Source: Caryophanales bacterium (GTDB taxonomy: Bacteria > Bacillota_I > Bacilli_A > RFN20 > CAG-826). From it: 62,020 bases of DNA. The notes under the pieces are model-generated. The model had not been told where the DNA came from, searched no databases, and worked only from the letters and a program-made list of their open reading frames with translations. Positions 18,083 through 26,853 of this stretch are shown piece after piece. Each line of letters opens with the position of its first letter. The first letter of the stretch is position 1. Location: assembly GCA_028723545.1 (NCBI GenBank), contig JAQYER010000036.1, positions 1 to 62,020 on the forward strand, written 5' to 3'. The position numbers were made by a program, and so were the translations under genes.

Positions 18083-18100
18083 AACTAAATCGTTTTAGTT
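18083..18100. promoter_or_regulatory. LacI-type operator of the Region A operon
   Basis: AACTAAATCGTTTTAGTT is an 18-bp palindrome with 7-bp perfect arms and a central CG, the usual form of LacI-family operators. It lies 7 bp downstream of the predicted -10 box, covering the transcription start, so bound repressor would block initiation. Confidence 0.75.
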
Positions 18101-18107
18101 AACTTTA

Positions 18108-18135
18108 ATTATAAATAATTATTTTTGTATTTCAA
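18108..18135 (-). promoter_or_regulatory. Promoter of the Region A operon
   Basis: On the minus strand TTGAAA (18130-18135), a 16-bp spacer and TATAAT (18108-18113) form a good vegetative-type promoter. It is immediately followed by the palindromic operator and then the ribosome site AGAGG of the ABC ATPase gene. Confidence 0.7.
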
Positions 18136-18228
18136 TATAGGGAAGATATTTTTTTATTTTACTATGTAAAATAATTAATTCATTTTTTGACCAAATCTTT
18201 TATTTTCTTTATTTTGATACCATTTTTC

Positions 18229-18262
18229 AAAAAAATAAAGCACAGAAATTAATCCGTGCTTT
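18229..18262 (-). terminator. Intrinsic terminator of the 18299-19915 gene
   Basis: Stem AAAGCAC (18256-18262 read on the minus strand) pairs with GTGCTTT (18237-18243), and the stem is followed on the minus strand by ATTTTTTT. This isolates the satellite surface-protein gene from the Region A operon. Confidence 0.8.
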
Positions 18263-18298
18263 AAATTCTTATATAAAACTAATTCGATTATTAATTAA

Positions 18299-19915
18299 TT
18301 ATTTTTCTTTTTTTGTTTTAATAACAAGTGAAGTAACAAGTAATGATGAAATAGTTAATATACAAATAATTGTAATTAATGAATTAGAAGATTCTGCTAC
18401 ATTGACAATTTGGCGAAGATTCAATTGAGCAGAAATTCCTTTTGTCATAAAGTCTTCATATCCATATTTCATAACAAGGTATTCATATCTTGCAATTGCT
18501 TGTTCGATTGCGTCACCTTCAACATTAGATTTTGCACTTCTAAGATAATCTTTTTCGGTATCAGATAATGCATTGAATGCTTCTTTAAATGAAGACCATG
18601 ATTTTCCTTCTGCAAATGTTGGAGCGTTAACTCCACTTGCATCACATGTCATAGACGCTAAGAAATCATCTGCAAATAAGAATGATGCTTCATGATAATA
18701 TCCAGGTTCAATACTAGCAGTACATCCTCCAGATGTCCATGGCACTACAAACTTTTCAGTCATTGTTCTTGTCCACCATTGACCAGCAAATTGTGGATTA
18801 TCTGTTCCGAAATCACCGATAACTAAATTACCATTGGCAGCAAATTGAATATCGATTTGGTTAACATTAGTAATATGGAATGATTCACTTTCAGGCGCAA
18901 ATGATGAGCTTGGGAAATAAATAAATCCATCGTAGCCGGCAGGAAGTTCAAAATAACCAACATCATTGATTGAATAATCGGAAATATCTAATCCATTTGA
19001 ACTAATACGATAATAAGTAGAGTTTGCTTTTAAAGGGGCACTGCCTTGCCACCAGTCAGATGCTAATACGAATTTTGGCCAGCAACTTGCAGTTCCATCA
19101 TTTCTAATTCTCATCCATAAACCTGATGTGGCATTAATAAAGTATCCAAATTGGAAATCTGCTCCAGCATAATCAGTTGTTTGTAAACGAACACCACCGA
19201 GAAGATTTCCACTTGGTGAACAAACACGAGTTGCACTTAATTGTTCAACGCTTTGATATGCAGTAGATCCGCCTTGATTGATAAATATTGAACTAAAATC
19301 ACTAGCAGCGATTTCTGATGTATCAACAACTGTTTTTTGATCAGTGAAGATATCACCAATAGCAAAATTAGCGTATGCATCATGTTTGCCGCTATATTCA
19401 ACATAAATTCTCCATATTGAACTAGGATTAAATTCATTATCTCCGCCTTCAATTTTGGTCATTTGTGAAGTGTAGTTCATATAAACATAACCATCAAACC
19501 AAGCAGGTAACATTAAATAGTTTCCAAAATCTCTTGGGGCGCATCCATATACTTCAACACCATTAACATCATAATATGTTTGCTTTACATCTTTAGTTGG
19601 AGCAATAATTGCGGTATTTGTTGAATTAATTTTAAATGTAATAGGCGTATTAGTGCCGGTATAGTTACGCATTCTAACATAAATTCCGGTACCAGAATAA
19701 TCACCATTATTGTTATTGGCATTAATTTCAGTAATATTACCAACATCTGAATCGCGGGCAGATGTAGCGTAAATATGAGCGCCACCTAAATAATCGTGAT
19801 TAAATGCTGCTTCAGCTTTGGTTTCTATAGCGACATCATTTCCTAATGATAAAGCAAGACCACCACACGCTAAAGCGCAAATAGCTGTAAATAAAAGACG
19901 ATTTAATTTTTTCAT
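18299..19915 (-). CDS. Membrane-anchored glycan-binding-like surface protein
   Basis: A 538-residue exported protein with an N-terminal signal (about 1-35), two beta-rich modules (about 40-210 and 235-390), a short helical region near 430-490 and a C-terminal membrane helix (ITIICILTISSLLVTSLVI) with a KTKKEK tail. Module one is a close relative of module one in the 7947-10493 protein: both have GTGIYxRMxNYTGT, FKINST, NYxMLPAxFDG and NPSSIWRIY. It is transcribed alone, from a promoter that carries the same type of operator as the Region A operon. A role as surface receptor for the same glycan is likely but unproven. Confidence 0.72.
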   Translation of the reverse strand: MKKLNRLLFTAICALACGGLALSLGNDVAIETKAEAAFNHDYLGGAHIYATSARDSDVGNITEINANNNNGDYSGTGIYVRMRNYTGTNTPITFKINSTNTAIIAPTKDVKQTYYDVNGVEVYGCAPRDFGNYLMLPAWFDGYVYMNYTSQMTKIEGGDNEFNPSSIWRIYVEYSGKHDAYANFAIGDIFTDQKTVVDTSEIAASDFSSIFINQGGSTAYQSVEQLSATRVCSPSGNLLGGVRLQTTDYAGADFQFGYFINATSGLWMRIRNDGTASCWPKFVLASDWWQGSAPLKANSTYYRISSNGLDISDYSINDVGYFELPAGYDGFIYFPSSSFAPESESFHITNVNQIDIQFAANGNLVIGDFGTDNPQFAGQWWTRTMTEKFVVPWTSGGCTASIEPGYYHEASFLFADDFLASMTCDASGVNAPTFAEGKSWSSFKEAFNALSDTEKDYLRSAKSNVEGDAIEQAIARYEYLVMKYGYEDFMTKGISAQLNLRQIVNVAESSNSLITIICILTISSLLVTSLVIKTKKEK

Positions 19916-20016
19916 AAAAAACCTCCAAAAATATTTTTTGATAACTTTATTTTATAAACATAAAAAATTTTTATCAAATACTAAAAAAATAAAGTATTTA
20001 TTATATAAATAAATTA

Positions 20017-20036
20017 TTACTAAAACATTTTAGTAA
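20017..20036. promoter_or_regulatory. LacI-type operator upstream of the satellite surface-protein gene
   Basis: TTACTAAAACATTTTAGTAA is a 20-bp palindrome with 9-bp perfect arms. Its core ACTAAAAxGxTTTAGT (minus-strand sense) matches the operator at 18083-18100. A TATAAT (minus strand) lies about 13 bp downstream, so the operator overlaps the -35 region. Shared control by the LacI protein at 15102-16115 is inferred. Confidence 0.65.
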
Positions 20037-20083
20037 TTCGATTTTGTTTTTTATGACAAGTTTTTATTATTTAAATATTAATT

Positions 20084-21025
20084 TTACAATTTTATTGTTT
20101 CTAAAGGTTTGTTTTCTTTAATAAATTGTTCAACTTCTTCTTTGTGATGAAGAGATGGTATTGCCCCTTTAACTTGGACAGTTAATGCCCCCATTGCATT
20201 TCCATATTTAACAGCATCTTCAATTGAACATCCTTCGCTTAATGAATACGCAAAAGCGCCAATAAAGCTATCTCCTGCCGCAACAGTGTCAATCGCATCT
20301 ACATGATATGAAGATACAATTCTTGCTCCATTTTCATCAAAAATAAACGCTCCTTTTGAGCCTAGTGTTGTGACAACATGTTTAACACCTTTATCAAATA
20401 ACGCTTTTGCGGCGATTTTTATTTGATTGATATCAGATGTATCTAAATTAGAAATAAGCGCTAATTCGGTTTCATTTGGCATTAAATAATCTAAATTTTT
20501 CAATATATAATCAGGTAATTTAATAGCAGGGGCTGGATTTAAAATAACTTTGACATTATTTTGTTTACAATATTCAATGACTTTAAATGTTGTTTCGATA
20601 TCCATTTCTAATTGACAAATCACATAATCACTATCTTTTAAAACTGGTTTAACTTTTTCAAATTGTTCATCTAAAAATTCATGATTCGCGCATGGAATAA
20701 CACAGATTCTATTTTGACCATTTTTATTGATTTGGATTTGAGCTGTTCCAGTGCAATTTTTATCAGTTACAAAAACATTTGATACATCAATATTTTCTTT
20801 TTTAAATAAATCGATAAATTTTTGACCATTCGCATCATTTCCAACCATTCCAATCATTCTAACATCGGCGTTTTGTCTTGCTAAAGCAATGCATTGATTT
20901 GCGCCTTTACCGCCTAAAAAGATTTGTAATGATTTACCCACTACTGTTTCACCTGCTTCAGGATAACGATCCATTGAAGCAACATTATCGACCATAAATG
21001 ATCCAAATACTGTTATTTTCTTCAT
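20084..21025 (-). CDS. Ribokinase-like PfkB kinase, candidate D-arabinose kinase
   Basis: A 313-residue sugar kinase. GGKGANQ (38-44) lines the sugar site, then NPAP (163-166), PNETEL (183-188), TTLGSKG and DTVAAGDSF (246-254) with catalytic Asp252. The DTxAAGD form is that of ribokinases, not fructokinases. It is the last gene of the GH172/GH183 operon, directly after the KdsD-like isomerase. Placed together, the natural reading is phosphorylation of D-arabinose at O5 to give the isomerase substrate. Ribose remains an alternative. A weak AGGG ribosome site precedes it and 52 bp separate it from the isomerase. Confidence 0.82.
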   Translation of the reverse strand: MKKITVFGSFMVDNVASMDRYPEAGETVVGKSLQIFLGGKGANQCIALARQNADVRMIGMVGNDANGQKFIDLFKKENIDVSNVFVTDKNCTGTAQIQINKNGQNRICVIPCANHEFLDEQFEKVKPVLKDSDYVICQLEMDIETTFKVIEYCKQNNVKVILNPAPAIKLPDYILKNLDYLMPNETELALISNLDTSDINQIKIAAKALFDKGVKHVVTTLGSKGAFIFDENGARIVSSYHVDAIDTVAAGDSFIGAFAYSLSEGCSIEDAVKYGNAMGALTVQVKGAIPSLHHKEEVEQFIKENKPLETIKL

Positions 21026-21076
21026 AATATAACCCTAAAATTATAATAATATGTTAGTAAATAATTTTTGTTTCAA

Positions 21077-21679
21077 TTATTTATTGTTTTGTTGTTTTCT
21101 TAATGATTCACCTAACGCTCCATTAGGATGGAAATTATAAAAATCATCTTTGGTGAAATTGTTTGATTTAGATATTGCACACGCGATTGCGTCACCTAAC
21201 ACTAAACACATTGTCGAAGAATTAGTTGGAGCTAAATTTAAATGATCAGCTTCTTTTAATTTAGGATAAATAATTTTGTAGTCACATTCTAAAGCTAATT
21301 TTGAATTAGGATTTGATGTAAAAGCGATTGTGGCTGCTCCAATTTTTTTAATTGGTTCGAGGTTTTGTGTAACTTCTTTAGTTGTTCCACTATTAGACAT
21401 TAAAATGACAATATCTTTCTTTTCAATCATTCCTAAATCACCATGACAAGCTTCAGTTCCGTGAACAAAAAATGATGGCGTGCCAGTCGATGAAAATGTC
21501 GCAGCGAGTTTTTTACATACATGTCCTGATTTGCCAACTCCTAAAAAGATTATTTTTCCTTGGCAATTATTAATTAATTGACAAATATTCTCTAAATTAT
21601 CGTAATCGAGACTTCTTTCCATTTCCTCGATTGCGTTTCTTTCACTAATAATTGCTTCTTTAATTCCATCTTTAAACAT
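21077..21679 (-). CDS. KdsD/KpsF-like arabinose-5-phosphate isomerase, SIS domain only
   Basis: A 200-residue SIS-domain aldose-ketose isomerase. It matches arabinose-5-phosphate isomerases closely: FLGVGKSGHVCKKLAA with Lys50, STGTPSFFVHGTEACHGDLGMI with His79, SNSGTTKEV, LAPTNSSTMCLVLGDAIA and FHPNGALGESL with His184. Standard KdsD/GutQ proteins are about 320 residues because of two CBS domains, which are absent here. The ATG at 21679 is chosen because GAGGTGG lies five bases upstream. In this Gram-positive setting there is no LPS to build, so conversion of D-arabinose 5-phosphate to D-ribulose 5-phosphate in catabolism is the likely role. Confidence 0.85.
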   Translation of the reverse strand: MFKDGIKEAIISERNAIEEMERSLDYDNLENICQLINNCQGKIIFLGVGKSGHVCKKLAATFSSTGTPSFFVHGTEACHGDLGMIEKKDIVILMSNSGTTKEVTQNLEPIKKIGAATIAFTSNPNSKLALECDYKIIYPKLKEADHLNLAPTNSSTMCLVLGDAIACAISKSNNFTKDDFYNFHPNGALGESLRKQQNNK

Positions 21680-21692
21680 AAGACCACCTCTT

Positions 21693-22913
21693 TTATTTAA
21701 ATTCAATTTCGATTAATGAAGTGTTATATATTGGAGACCATTGAGATACTTGCATAAAGATCTTTTTTCCATCATATAACGACATCTTTGGATGAATAAA
21801 CCCGCCATAATGAGATACAACTTCATTATGGGTTAATACTTTAATTTTCTCATCAAAGGACGAAGTTAATTCATCACATAAATGAATATTTAATTGGTTT
21901 CCATCAATATTAGTAAGCATCCATTTATGCAAATATTTATTATACATTATTGATGGCTCTGATACATTTCCAATTAATAAATAATATGGTTTTAATTTAA
22001 TTCCTTCATTAAATTTAGCCCATTTATTTTTACCTACGCATAATTCATATTCATTTTTATTTTCAAATTGTTCTTTTTTAACGCGTAATAAAGATAAATT
22101 CCCAACTCTTCCACCAGGGATAGAAACAAAATAAATATGTTTATCATCAAATGGGTTTTCGAATGGAAATATTTGTCCAAAACGATTATCCTCTATTTCT
22201 TCAAAGTTCAATGAATCCACTTTGACAAAGTGCTCTAAATCATCTTTTTTGGCTTTATAGCATTGATTATTTGTTACATGCCATTTGCCAGCTTCACCCC
22301 AATATCGAACAGACATGATAAATATATATACATACCCATTTAAATATATTCCACCAGTTGGAATACAAGATACTTCTTTATTAAGAGATATATCTAAATT
22401 CTTTTCGTCATTTCGGTGATGTTTTCCTTGTCTTATTGGTTTAATGATTCCGTTTTCGTCAGTAATGATTTCATTGAATTTAAGACCATTAAGATATGAT
22501 TTTGTGTTACTTCTAGCAATAAAATTTGAATTCCATAACCCATCATTACAATCTATTCCAGAAAATGTATCTCCATATAAATAAATCATTGAATCGTTTA
22601 AATCAACTGGGATGCCAAGATCAGTCGCTCCCGCTTTCGCGTTCACTAGCAAATTACAATTAATAGAATCTCTTCCAGTAACAAAACCAATATTGTGTAC
22701 ATATTCAATTTTATCATCTAAAGAAAAACTTCCTTCAGGAGGTAAAGCAACATATAACACAACAACATTTGGTTCTTTTGTTTCGTATGAAAAAACGTGA
22801 TTTACTAAAGCTTTATTCGTTTTGACATATTTAATTTCGATTTCATATTCGTATAAACGTTTTTTTGCTTCTTCAAGCGAATTATATAAAACATTTGGAA
22901 CAGGTGTAATCAT
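21693..22913 (-). CDS. GH183 (DUF4185) family protein, cytoplasmic, with PASTA-like N-terminus
   Basis: A 406-residue protein without a signal peptide, paralogous to the secreted protein at 22979-24322. Residues about 4-57 resemble a PASTA domain (VPNVLYNSLEEAKKRLYEY). The DUF4185 part has GRDSINCN, ATDLGIPVDL, YLYGDTFSG, WNSNFIA, IPTGGIYLNGYVYIFIMS, VSIPGGR, NVSEPSIMYNKYL and QWSPIYNTSLIEIEF. DUF4185 is the basis of GH183, known as endo-D-arabinofuranase. A cytoplasmic copy implies cutting of imported oligosaccharides. A GAGGAG site precedes the ATG. The Gly-to-Ala change in GATDLG relative to GGTDLG is the main visible difference from its paralogue. Confidence 0.83.
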   Translation of the reverse strand: MITPVPNVLYNSLEEAKKRLYEYEIEIKYVKTNKALVNHVFSYETKEPNVVVLYVALPPEGSFSLDDKIEYVHNIGFVTGRDSINCNLLVNAKAGATDLGIPVDLNDSMIYLYGDTFSGIDCNDGLWNSNFIARSNTKSYLNGLKFNEIITDENGIIKPIRQGKHHRNDEKNLDISLNKEVSCIPTGGIYLNGYVYIFIMSVRYWGEAGKWHVTNNQCYKAKKDDLEHFVKVDSLNFEEIEDNRFGQIFPFENPFDDKHIYFVSIPGGRVGNLSLLRVKKEQFENKNEYELCVGKNKWAKFNEGIKLKPYYLLIGNVSEPSIMYNKYLHKWMLTNIDGNQLNIHLCDELTSSFDEKIKVLTHNEVVSHYGGFIHPKMSLYDGKKIFMQVSQWSPIYNTSLIEIEFK

Positions 22914-22943
22914 ATTTACTCCTCTACAATTTGAAAATATAAA

Positions 22944-22971
22944 TTAGAGAGTGTGTCGCCACACCCTCTAA
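22944..22971 (-). promoter_or_regulatory. Hairpin between the two GH183 genes
   Basis: TTAGAG (22944-22949) plus GTGTG pairs with CACAC plus CTCTAA (22966-22971) around a TCGC loop, a stable stem with one mismatch. On the minus strand it is followed by TTTATATTTT, a poor T-run. It probably acts as a partial terminator or mRNA end stabiliser that lowers expression of the downstream cytoplasmic genes relative to the surface ones. Confidence 0.55.
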
Positions 22972-22978
22972 TATCATG

Positions 22979-24322
22979 TTATTTAAGTACAACTTCAACT
23001 AAATAAGTGTTATAAATCGGAGTCCATCTAGATAATTGAATATACATTCTTTGTCCATCACTATCCATGAACTTAGAGTGAACAAATCCCCCATATAATC
23101 CAGGGAAATCACTTGAACTAACGACTGGATAAGTTTCATTATATGGACCACAAACATTATCAGCTACTCCAAAGACAATATTTGATCCTTTTAATGTCGC
23201 GAATACATATTTATCTAAATATTCACTGTACACAATTGATGGTTCAGATACTCCAGGAGACATAATAAAATATGGATTATCATTTAATTTTTTCATTCCA
23301 TCATCACCTTTAGTCCAGGTGTTCTTGCTTGTTAAATATTCATATTCATCGCGATTTTCAAATTTGTCTTTATCGACTCTAAACATAACCGCTCCATTAT
23401 TTCTTCCACCAGGAATTGATGTGAAGTAGATATGTTCATTATCTTTTGGATCATTAAATGGATAAATTTGACCAGCATAATATAACTCATCTTCATTCCA
23501 TCTTAACGATTCGACATTTGACCATGATTTATAGGTTGAATCATCAGCTTTTAAACATTGGTTATAAGTGACTCTCCAGTCACCTCCAACTCCCCAATAA
23601 CGGATTGACATATAGAAAATATAAACATCATTTCCAATGCTAATTCCACCAGTAGGGATTTTTGTTACTTCGACTGATTTATCAGTTTCATTTCCGCCTT
23701 GATGCGCTCCTTGAGCAAATGGAAGAATCATTCCATTTGCATCGTTAGTTACTAATTCATCAAATTGTAATCCATCTGTTAAATCTTCATCACTAGTAAT
23801 TGCCATAAAGTTTGAATTCCAAAATCCAGACATCGGTGCACTTGAAAAAGTGTCACCATATAAAAGCATTGTTCTTCCATCTGGAAGTTCAAATGGAATT
23901 CCTAAATCAGTACCGCCTTGTCCAGCATTGGTACACAATTCCTCGTTAGTCGAATCTCGACCGGTAATTCTGTCTAATTCAGTAATGTAATTAACAATAT
24001 TACTATCGGATAACGCTATTGATTTATCTAAACGCGCTGCAACATTAACAGCGATTCTAGATCCTTTTTCAACAACATCCCCAACATTATTATTACGATA
24101 TCCTAAAATTCTTCCTTCAATTAACTCTGAAGTTTGAACTTCGATTGGGTCAATATAAATATTTGCACCAAGTAATAATTTTGCTTCACTAGTCGTTAAA
24201 TTGTGAATTTCAGGGAGTGTATATCCGTTTACAATAGTGACGGAGCTGGATTGGTTACATCCAGCTACGCCAAAACAAACTGAAGTCAATAACGCGCCGA
24301 TTAAATATAATTTATTTTTCAT
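22979..24322 (-). CDS. GH183 (DUF4185) lipoprotein, candidate surface endo-D-arabinofuranase
   Basis: A 447-residue lipoprotein (VAGC, Cys22). A PASTA-like domain covers about 33-97 (YTLPEIHNLTTSEAKLL, then VVEKGSRIAVNV). The DUF4185 domain covers about 115-447: GRDSTNEEL, GGTDLGIPFEL, MLLYGDTFS, FWNSNFMAI, IPTGGISIGNDVYIFYMSIRYWG, FTSIPGGR, GVSEPSIVYSEYLDKYVF and LYGGFVHSKF. GH183 enzymes cleave internal D-arabinofuranosyl bonds as in mycobacterial arabinogalactan or lipoarabinomannan; applying this here is inference from family. It lies between the multi-module surface protein and its cytoplasmic paralogue. Ribosome site is weak (AAGAAAG, far upstream). Confidence 0.86.
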   Translation of the reverse strand: MKNKLYLIGALLTSVCFGVAGCNQSSSVTIVNGYTLPEIHNLTTSEAKLLLGANIYIDPIEVQTSELIEGRILGYRNNNVGDVVEKGSRIAVNVAARLDKSIALSDSNIVNYITELDRITGRDSTNEELCTNAGQGGTDLGIPFELPDGRTMLLYGDTFSSAPMSGFWNSNFMAITSDEDLTDGLQFDELVTNDANGMILPFAQGAHQGGNETDKSVEVTKIPTGGISIGNDVYIFYMSIRYWGVGGDWRVTYNQCLKADDSTYKSWSNVESLRWNEDELYYAGQIYPFNDPKDNEHIYFTSIPGGRNNGAVMFRVDKDKFENRDEYEYLTSKNTWTKGDDGMKKLNDNPYFIMSPGVSEPSIVYSEYLDKYVFATLKGSNIVFGVADNVCGPYNETYPVVSSSDFPGLYGGFVHSKFMDSDGQRMYIQLSRWTPIYNTYLVEVVLK

Positions 24323-24346
24323 ATATTTTGACGCTTTCTTATTTAA

Positions 24347-26833
24347 TTATTTTTCTTTTTTCTTAAATGCAACTAATGCAACACCTGCTAATGCAAGTCC
24401 AGAAATAATTGCACTTGTTGCGATAATTGAACCTTTGCAACCTTTTTTGGCAGGTTCATCAGCTTCTTTTTTAGCAACTGTAACAACGATTGATGCTTTA
24501 ACACCATTTTCAGCTGTAACAAAAATTTGAGCAGAACCTTCACCAACAGCAATAACTAAACCAGTAGATGATACAGTTGCAATATTTTCATTTGATGAAG
24601 ACCAAGTAAATGTTGTTTCATCATGGTCTTCTGGGTTAGCAACAAATGATAATTGTAATTCATCACCAATAAATAATTCTTGGTCACCTTGTTCAATTGA
24701 TAAACGTGTTACTGGATTAGCAATTGGAGTTTCACTTAATAAATGAATTTCAACATTATCAATATACACAATGTCTCCAATTGCGACTGGTGTTAATAAC
24801 CAACGTAATGAGTTCCATTGAATCTTATCTGAAGTAATTTCAAATGAGAATTCAACTCTAGTAAATCCATTTTCTAATGCTTGTGTTTTAACTCCATAAT
24901 GAAGTTTTTCAGCACCAGAAGTCATTGATGGAATTCCAGCGCGGAAATCAAGGAGATAATATTCAACGTTTGCACCACCAACAAGTGATGAGTCAGCAAC
25001 AGTGTAGCTTTCTGCTGCAGCAGATAATGTAGTCTTAACATCGTATCTAAATCTAACTAAATCACCAATTGTTAAATCATCTGGTGTCATTAAGAACATT
25101 GATGAATATGCTTTTGTATCAGTTTCATCAAATTTTCCGATAGCGGCAACTTTGTTACCATCTTCAAGTTGAATGATTCTTCCTGGGTTATCAAAATTAT
25201 CAACTGATCCCCATGCACCTTCTAATTGAGTATTTGATAATTTTGTTCCAGCTTCGAAAGCTTCAAAATCACCATTTACAACAAGGTTTTTATCTTCATA
25301 ATAATCGAATTCTGGATCATAGGCTGATTCAGCGATTGTTTTTAAACATAATTCAGTAATTTTTAATGAAGATGTTCCTGCGTTATGGAATTCAACTGCA
25401 GTAGCTCCTAAAACAGAAGAAATTCTTTGAACATCGACTTTAGTTACATCAATTGTAACATCTTTAATTGATGCGCCATCTTTAATGAATTTTGCTACTA
25501 ATGAAGCGCCTTCATTAACATCAGAAGTTTTAACAGTTAATTCATAATCAGAATTAGATAAATCTTCAATTAAAACACCATAATAACCATTTGATTCAAT
25601 AGTAACTGAACCTAAAGCTAATTTAGCGTTATTACCATATAAACCAGTTGAATCTGGTTCTTCAGTTAAAGATCCGCCAGGTAATCTATCAGCAATTGAA
25701 GTAAAGTCTCCGCATGTAAATAAATTATTTCCGCCTTCTTCTTTAATACTGAAGTTATCAAAATAAATATCTCCAGCATCAGTATTAGCCCATAATCCGA
25801 CAGAATCGAATGCAGCAACAGAAGTATATGTTGCTGTGACATGTTTCCATCCTCTTAAGCCATCAGTAATTGTGGTGTTATAATATGCGACATCGGCTTC
25901 ATTGAAGATATTTCCATCATGTGACCATTTGCCATTATCATAGAAGTGGAAGCCAATGTTATTTGTGCCATTTGGAGCGAAATAATCAAATTCAAATGTA
26001 TATGTTTTTCCACCTTCAATTCCACTAAGTAAATTAAAGCAATCTGGGAATCCACCTTTGCCTTTGTTGAATCTTAGAGCAACATTTGTTGAATCAGTTG
26101 GATCAAGAGTAAAGGCTTGATTATATCCTCCCCAGTCTCCCCATCCTTCAACTACGTCAGCGCTGAAAGCTAATTCTGGAACATAAATATCTTCCATGTA
26201 ATTTGAGAAATCACCGTTGACAAAATGGTTAACACCATCGCCAGAATCGCAAGTGAAATTATCAAAATAAATTGCTCCTGAAGCAGTATTAGCCCATAAG
26301 CCAATTGAATCAAATACACCAACAGAAGTGTATTTAAAATCAACATGTTTCCATCCGCTTGATTTATCACTAATAGTTGTTTGATAATATGCGACATCAC
26401 TTTCTTTGAAAATGTTTCCTTCATGTGACCAAGCACCATTATCATATAAGTGGAAGCCAATGTTATCAGTTTTAGATGTTAAATAATAATCAAATCCTAA
26501 TGTGTATTCTGTTCCAGCAGTAATGTCTGAAATAAGACCAAAACAGTCAGGGAATCCACCTGCTTGATATTTTAATACGACGTTAGTTGAATTGGTTGGA
26601 TCTTTGACGAAATATTCATCAAAATCACTCCAGTCTCCCCAGCCACGTGGAGCTTCACCAGTGATTTTAACTTCGCTTACTCCTCCACCACCTAAAGAGA
26701 ATGTTGCGTTTGGAATAACATTATCACCATAAAGAATATTGCCTGCAGCGTTAACACCAATAGGTGAACGACCAAATGAGGCAATAGATATGAATGCAAA
26801 AGTTCCAATCGCTAATGGTAATACTTTTTTCAT
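24347..26833 (-). CDS. Multi-module surface protein with CBM-like repeats, Big_2 domain and membrane anchor
   Basis: An 828-residue exported protein. After a signal (about 1-29) come two near-identical carbohydrate-binding-like repeats (about 33-205 and 206-380), each with WGDW, DPTxSTNV, GGFPDCF, NIGFHxYDNG, SDVAYY or ADVAYY, GWKHV and FDSxGLWANT blocks. Two further beta-rich regions follow (to about 700), then a Big_2 Ig-like domain (about 712-790) with FTWSSSNENIATVSSTGLV, and a C-terminal helix SIIATSAIISGLALAGVALVAF with KKKEK. There is no LPXTG. It sits between the GH172 and GH183 genes and most likely binds the same polymer at the surface. Confidence 0.75.
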   Translation of the reverse strand: MKKVLPLAIGTFAFISIASFGRSPIGVNAAGNILYGDNVIPNATFSLGGGGVSEVKITGEAPRGWGDWSDFDEYFVKDPTNSTNVVLKYQAGGFPDCFGLISDITAGTEYTLGFDYYLTSKTDNIGFHLYDNGAWSHEGNIFKESDVAYYQTTISDKSSGWKHVDFKYTSVGVFDSIGLWANTASGAIYFDNFTCDSGDGVNHFVNGDFSNYMEDIYVPELAFSADVVEGWGDWGGYNQAFTLDPTDSTNVALRFNKGKGGFPDCFNLLSGIEGGKTYTFEFDYFAPNGTNNIGFHFYDNGKWSHDGNIFNEADVAYYNTTITDGLRGWKHVTATYTSVAAFDSVGLWANTDAGDIYFDNFSIKEEGGNNLFTCGDFTSIADRLPGGSLTEEPDSTGLYGNNAKLALGSVTIESNGYYGVLIEDLSNSDYELTVKTSDVNEGASLVAKFIKDGASIKDVTIDVTKVDVQRISSVLGATAVEFHNAGTSSLKITELCLKTIAESAYDPEFDYYEDKNLVVNGDFEAFEAGTKLSNTQLEGAWGSVDNFDNPGRIIQLEDGNKVAAIGKFDETDTKAYSSMFLMTPDDLTIGDLVRFRYDVKTTLSAAAESYTVADSSLVGGANVEYYLLDFRAGIPSMTSGAEKLHYGVKTQALENGFTRVEFSFEITSDKIQWNSLRWLLTPVAIGDIVYIDNVEIHLLSETPIANPVTRLSIEQGDQELFIGDELQLSFVANPEDHDETTFTWSSSNENIATVSSTGLVIAVGEGSAQIFVTAENGVKASIVVTVAKKEADEPAKKGCKGSIIATSAIISGLALAGVALVAFKKKEK

Positions 26834-26853
26834 AGTTTCCTCCTTTTAAAGTA

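Noticed and set aside
20084..21025. Calling both ribokinase-like genes fructokinases because of the nearby fructan locus
   Set aside because: They carry DTVAAGD as in ribokinases; the fructan locus has its own DTTGAGD fructokinase.
21077..21679. KdsD-like protein as part of LPS/KDO synthesis
   Set aside because: No other LPS gene is seen, the organism appears Gram-positive and the gene is embedded in a catabolic operon.
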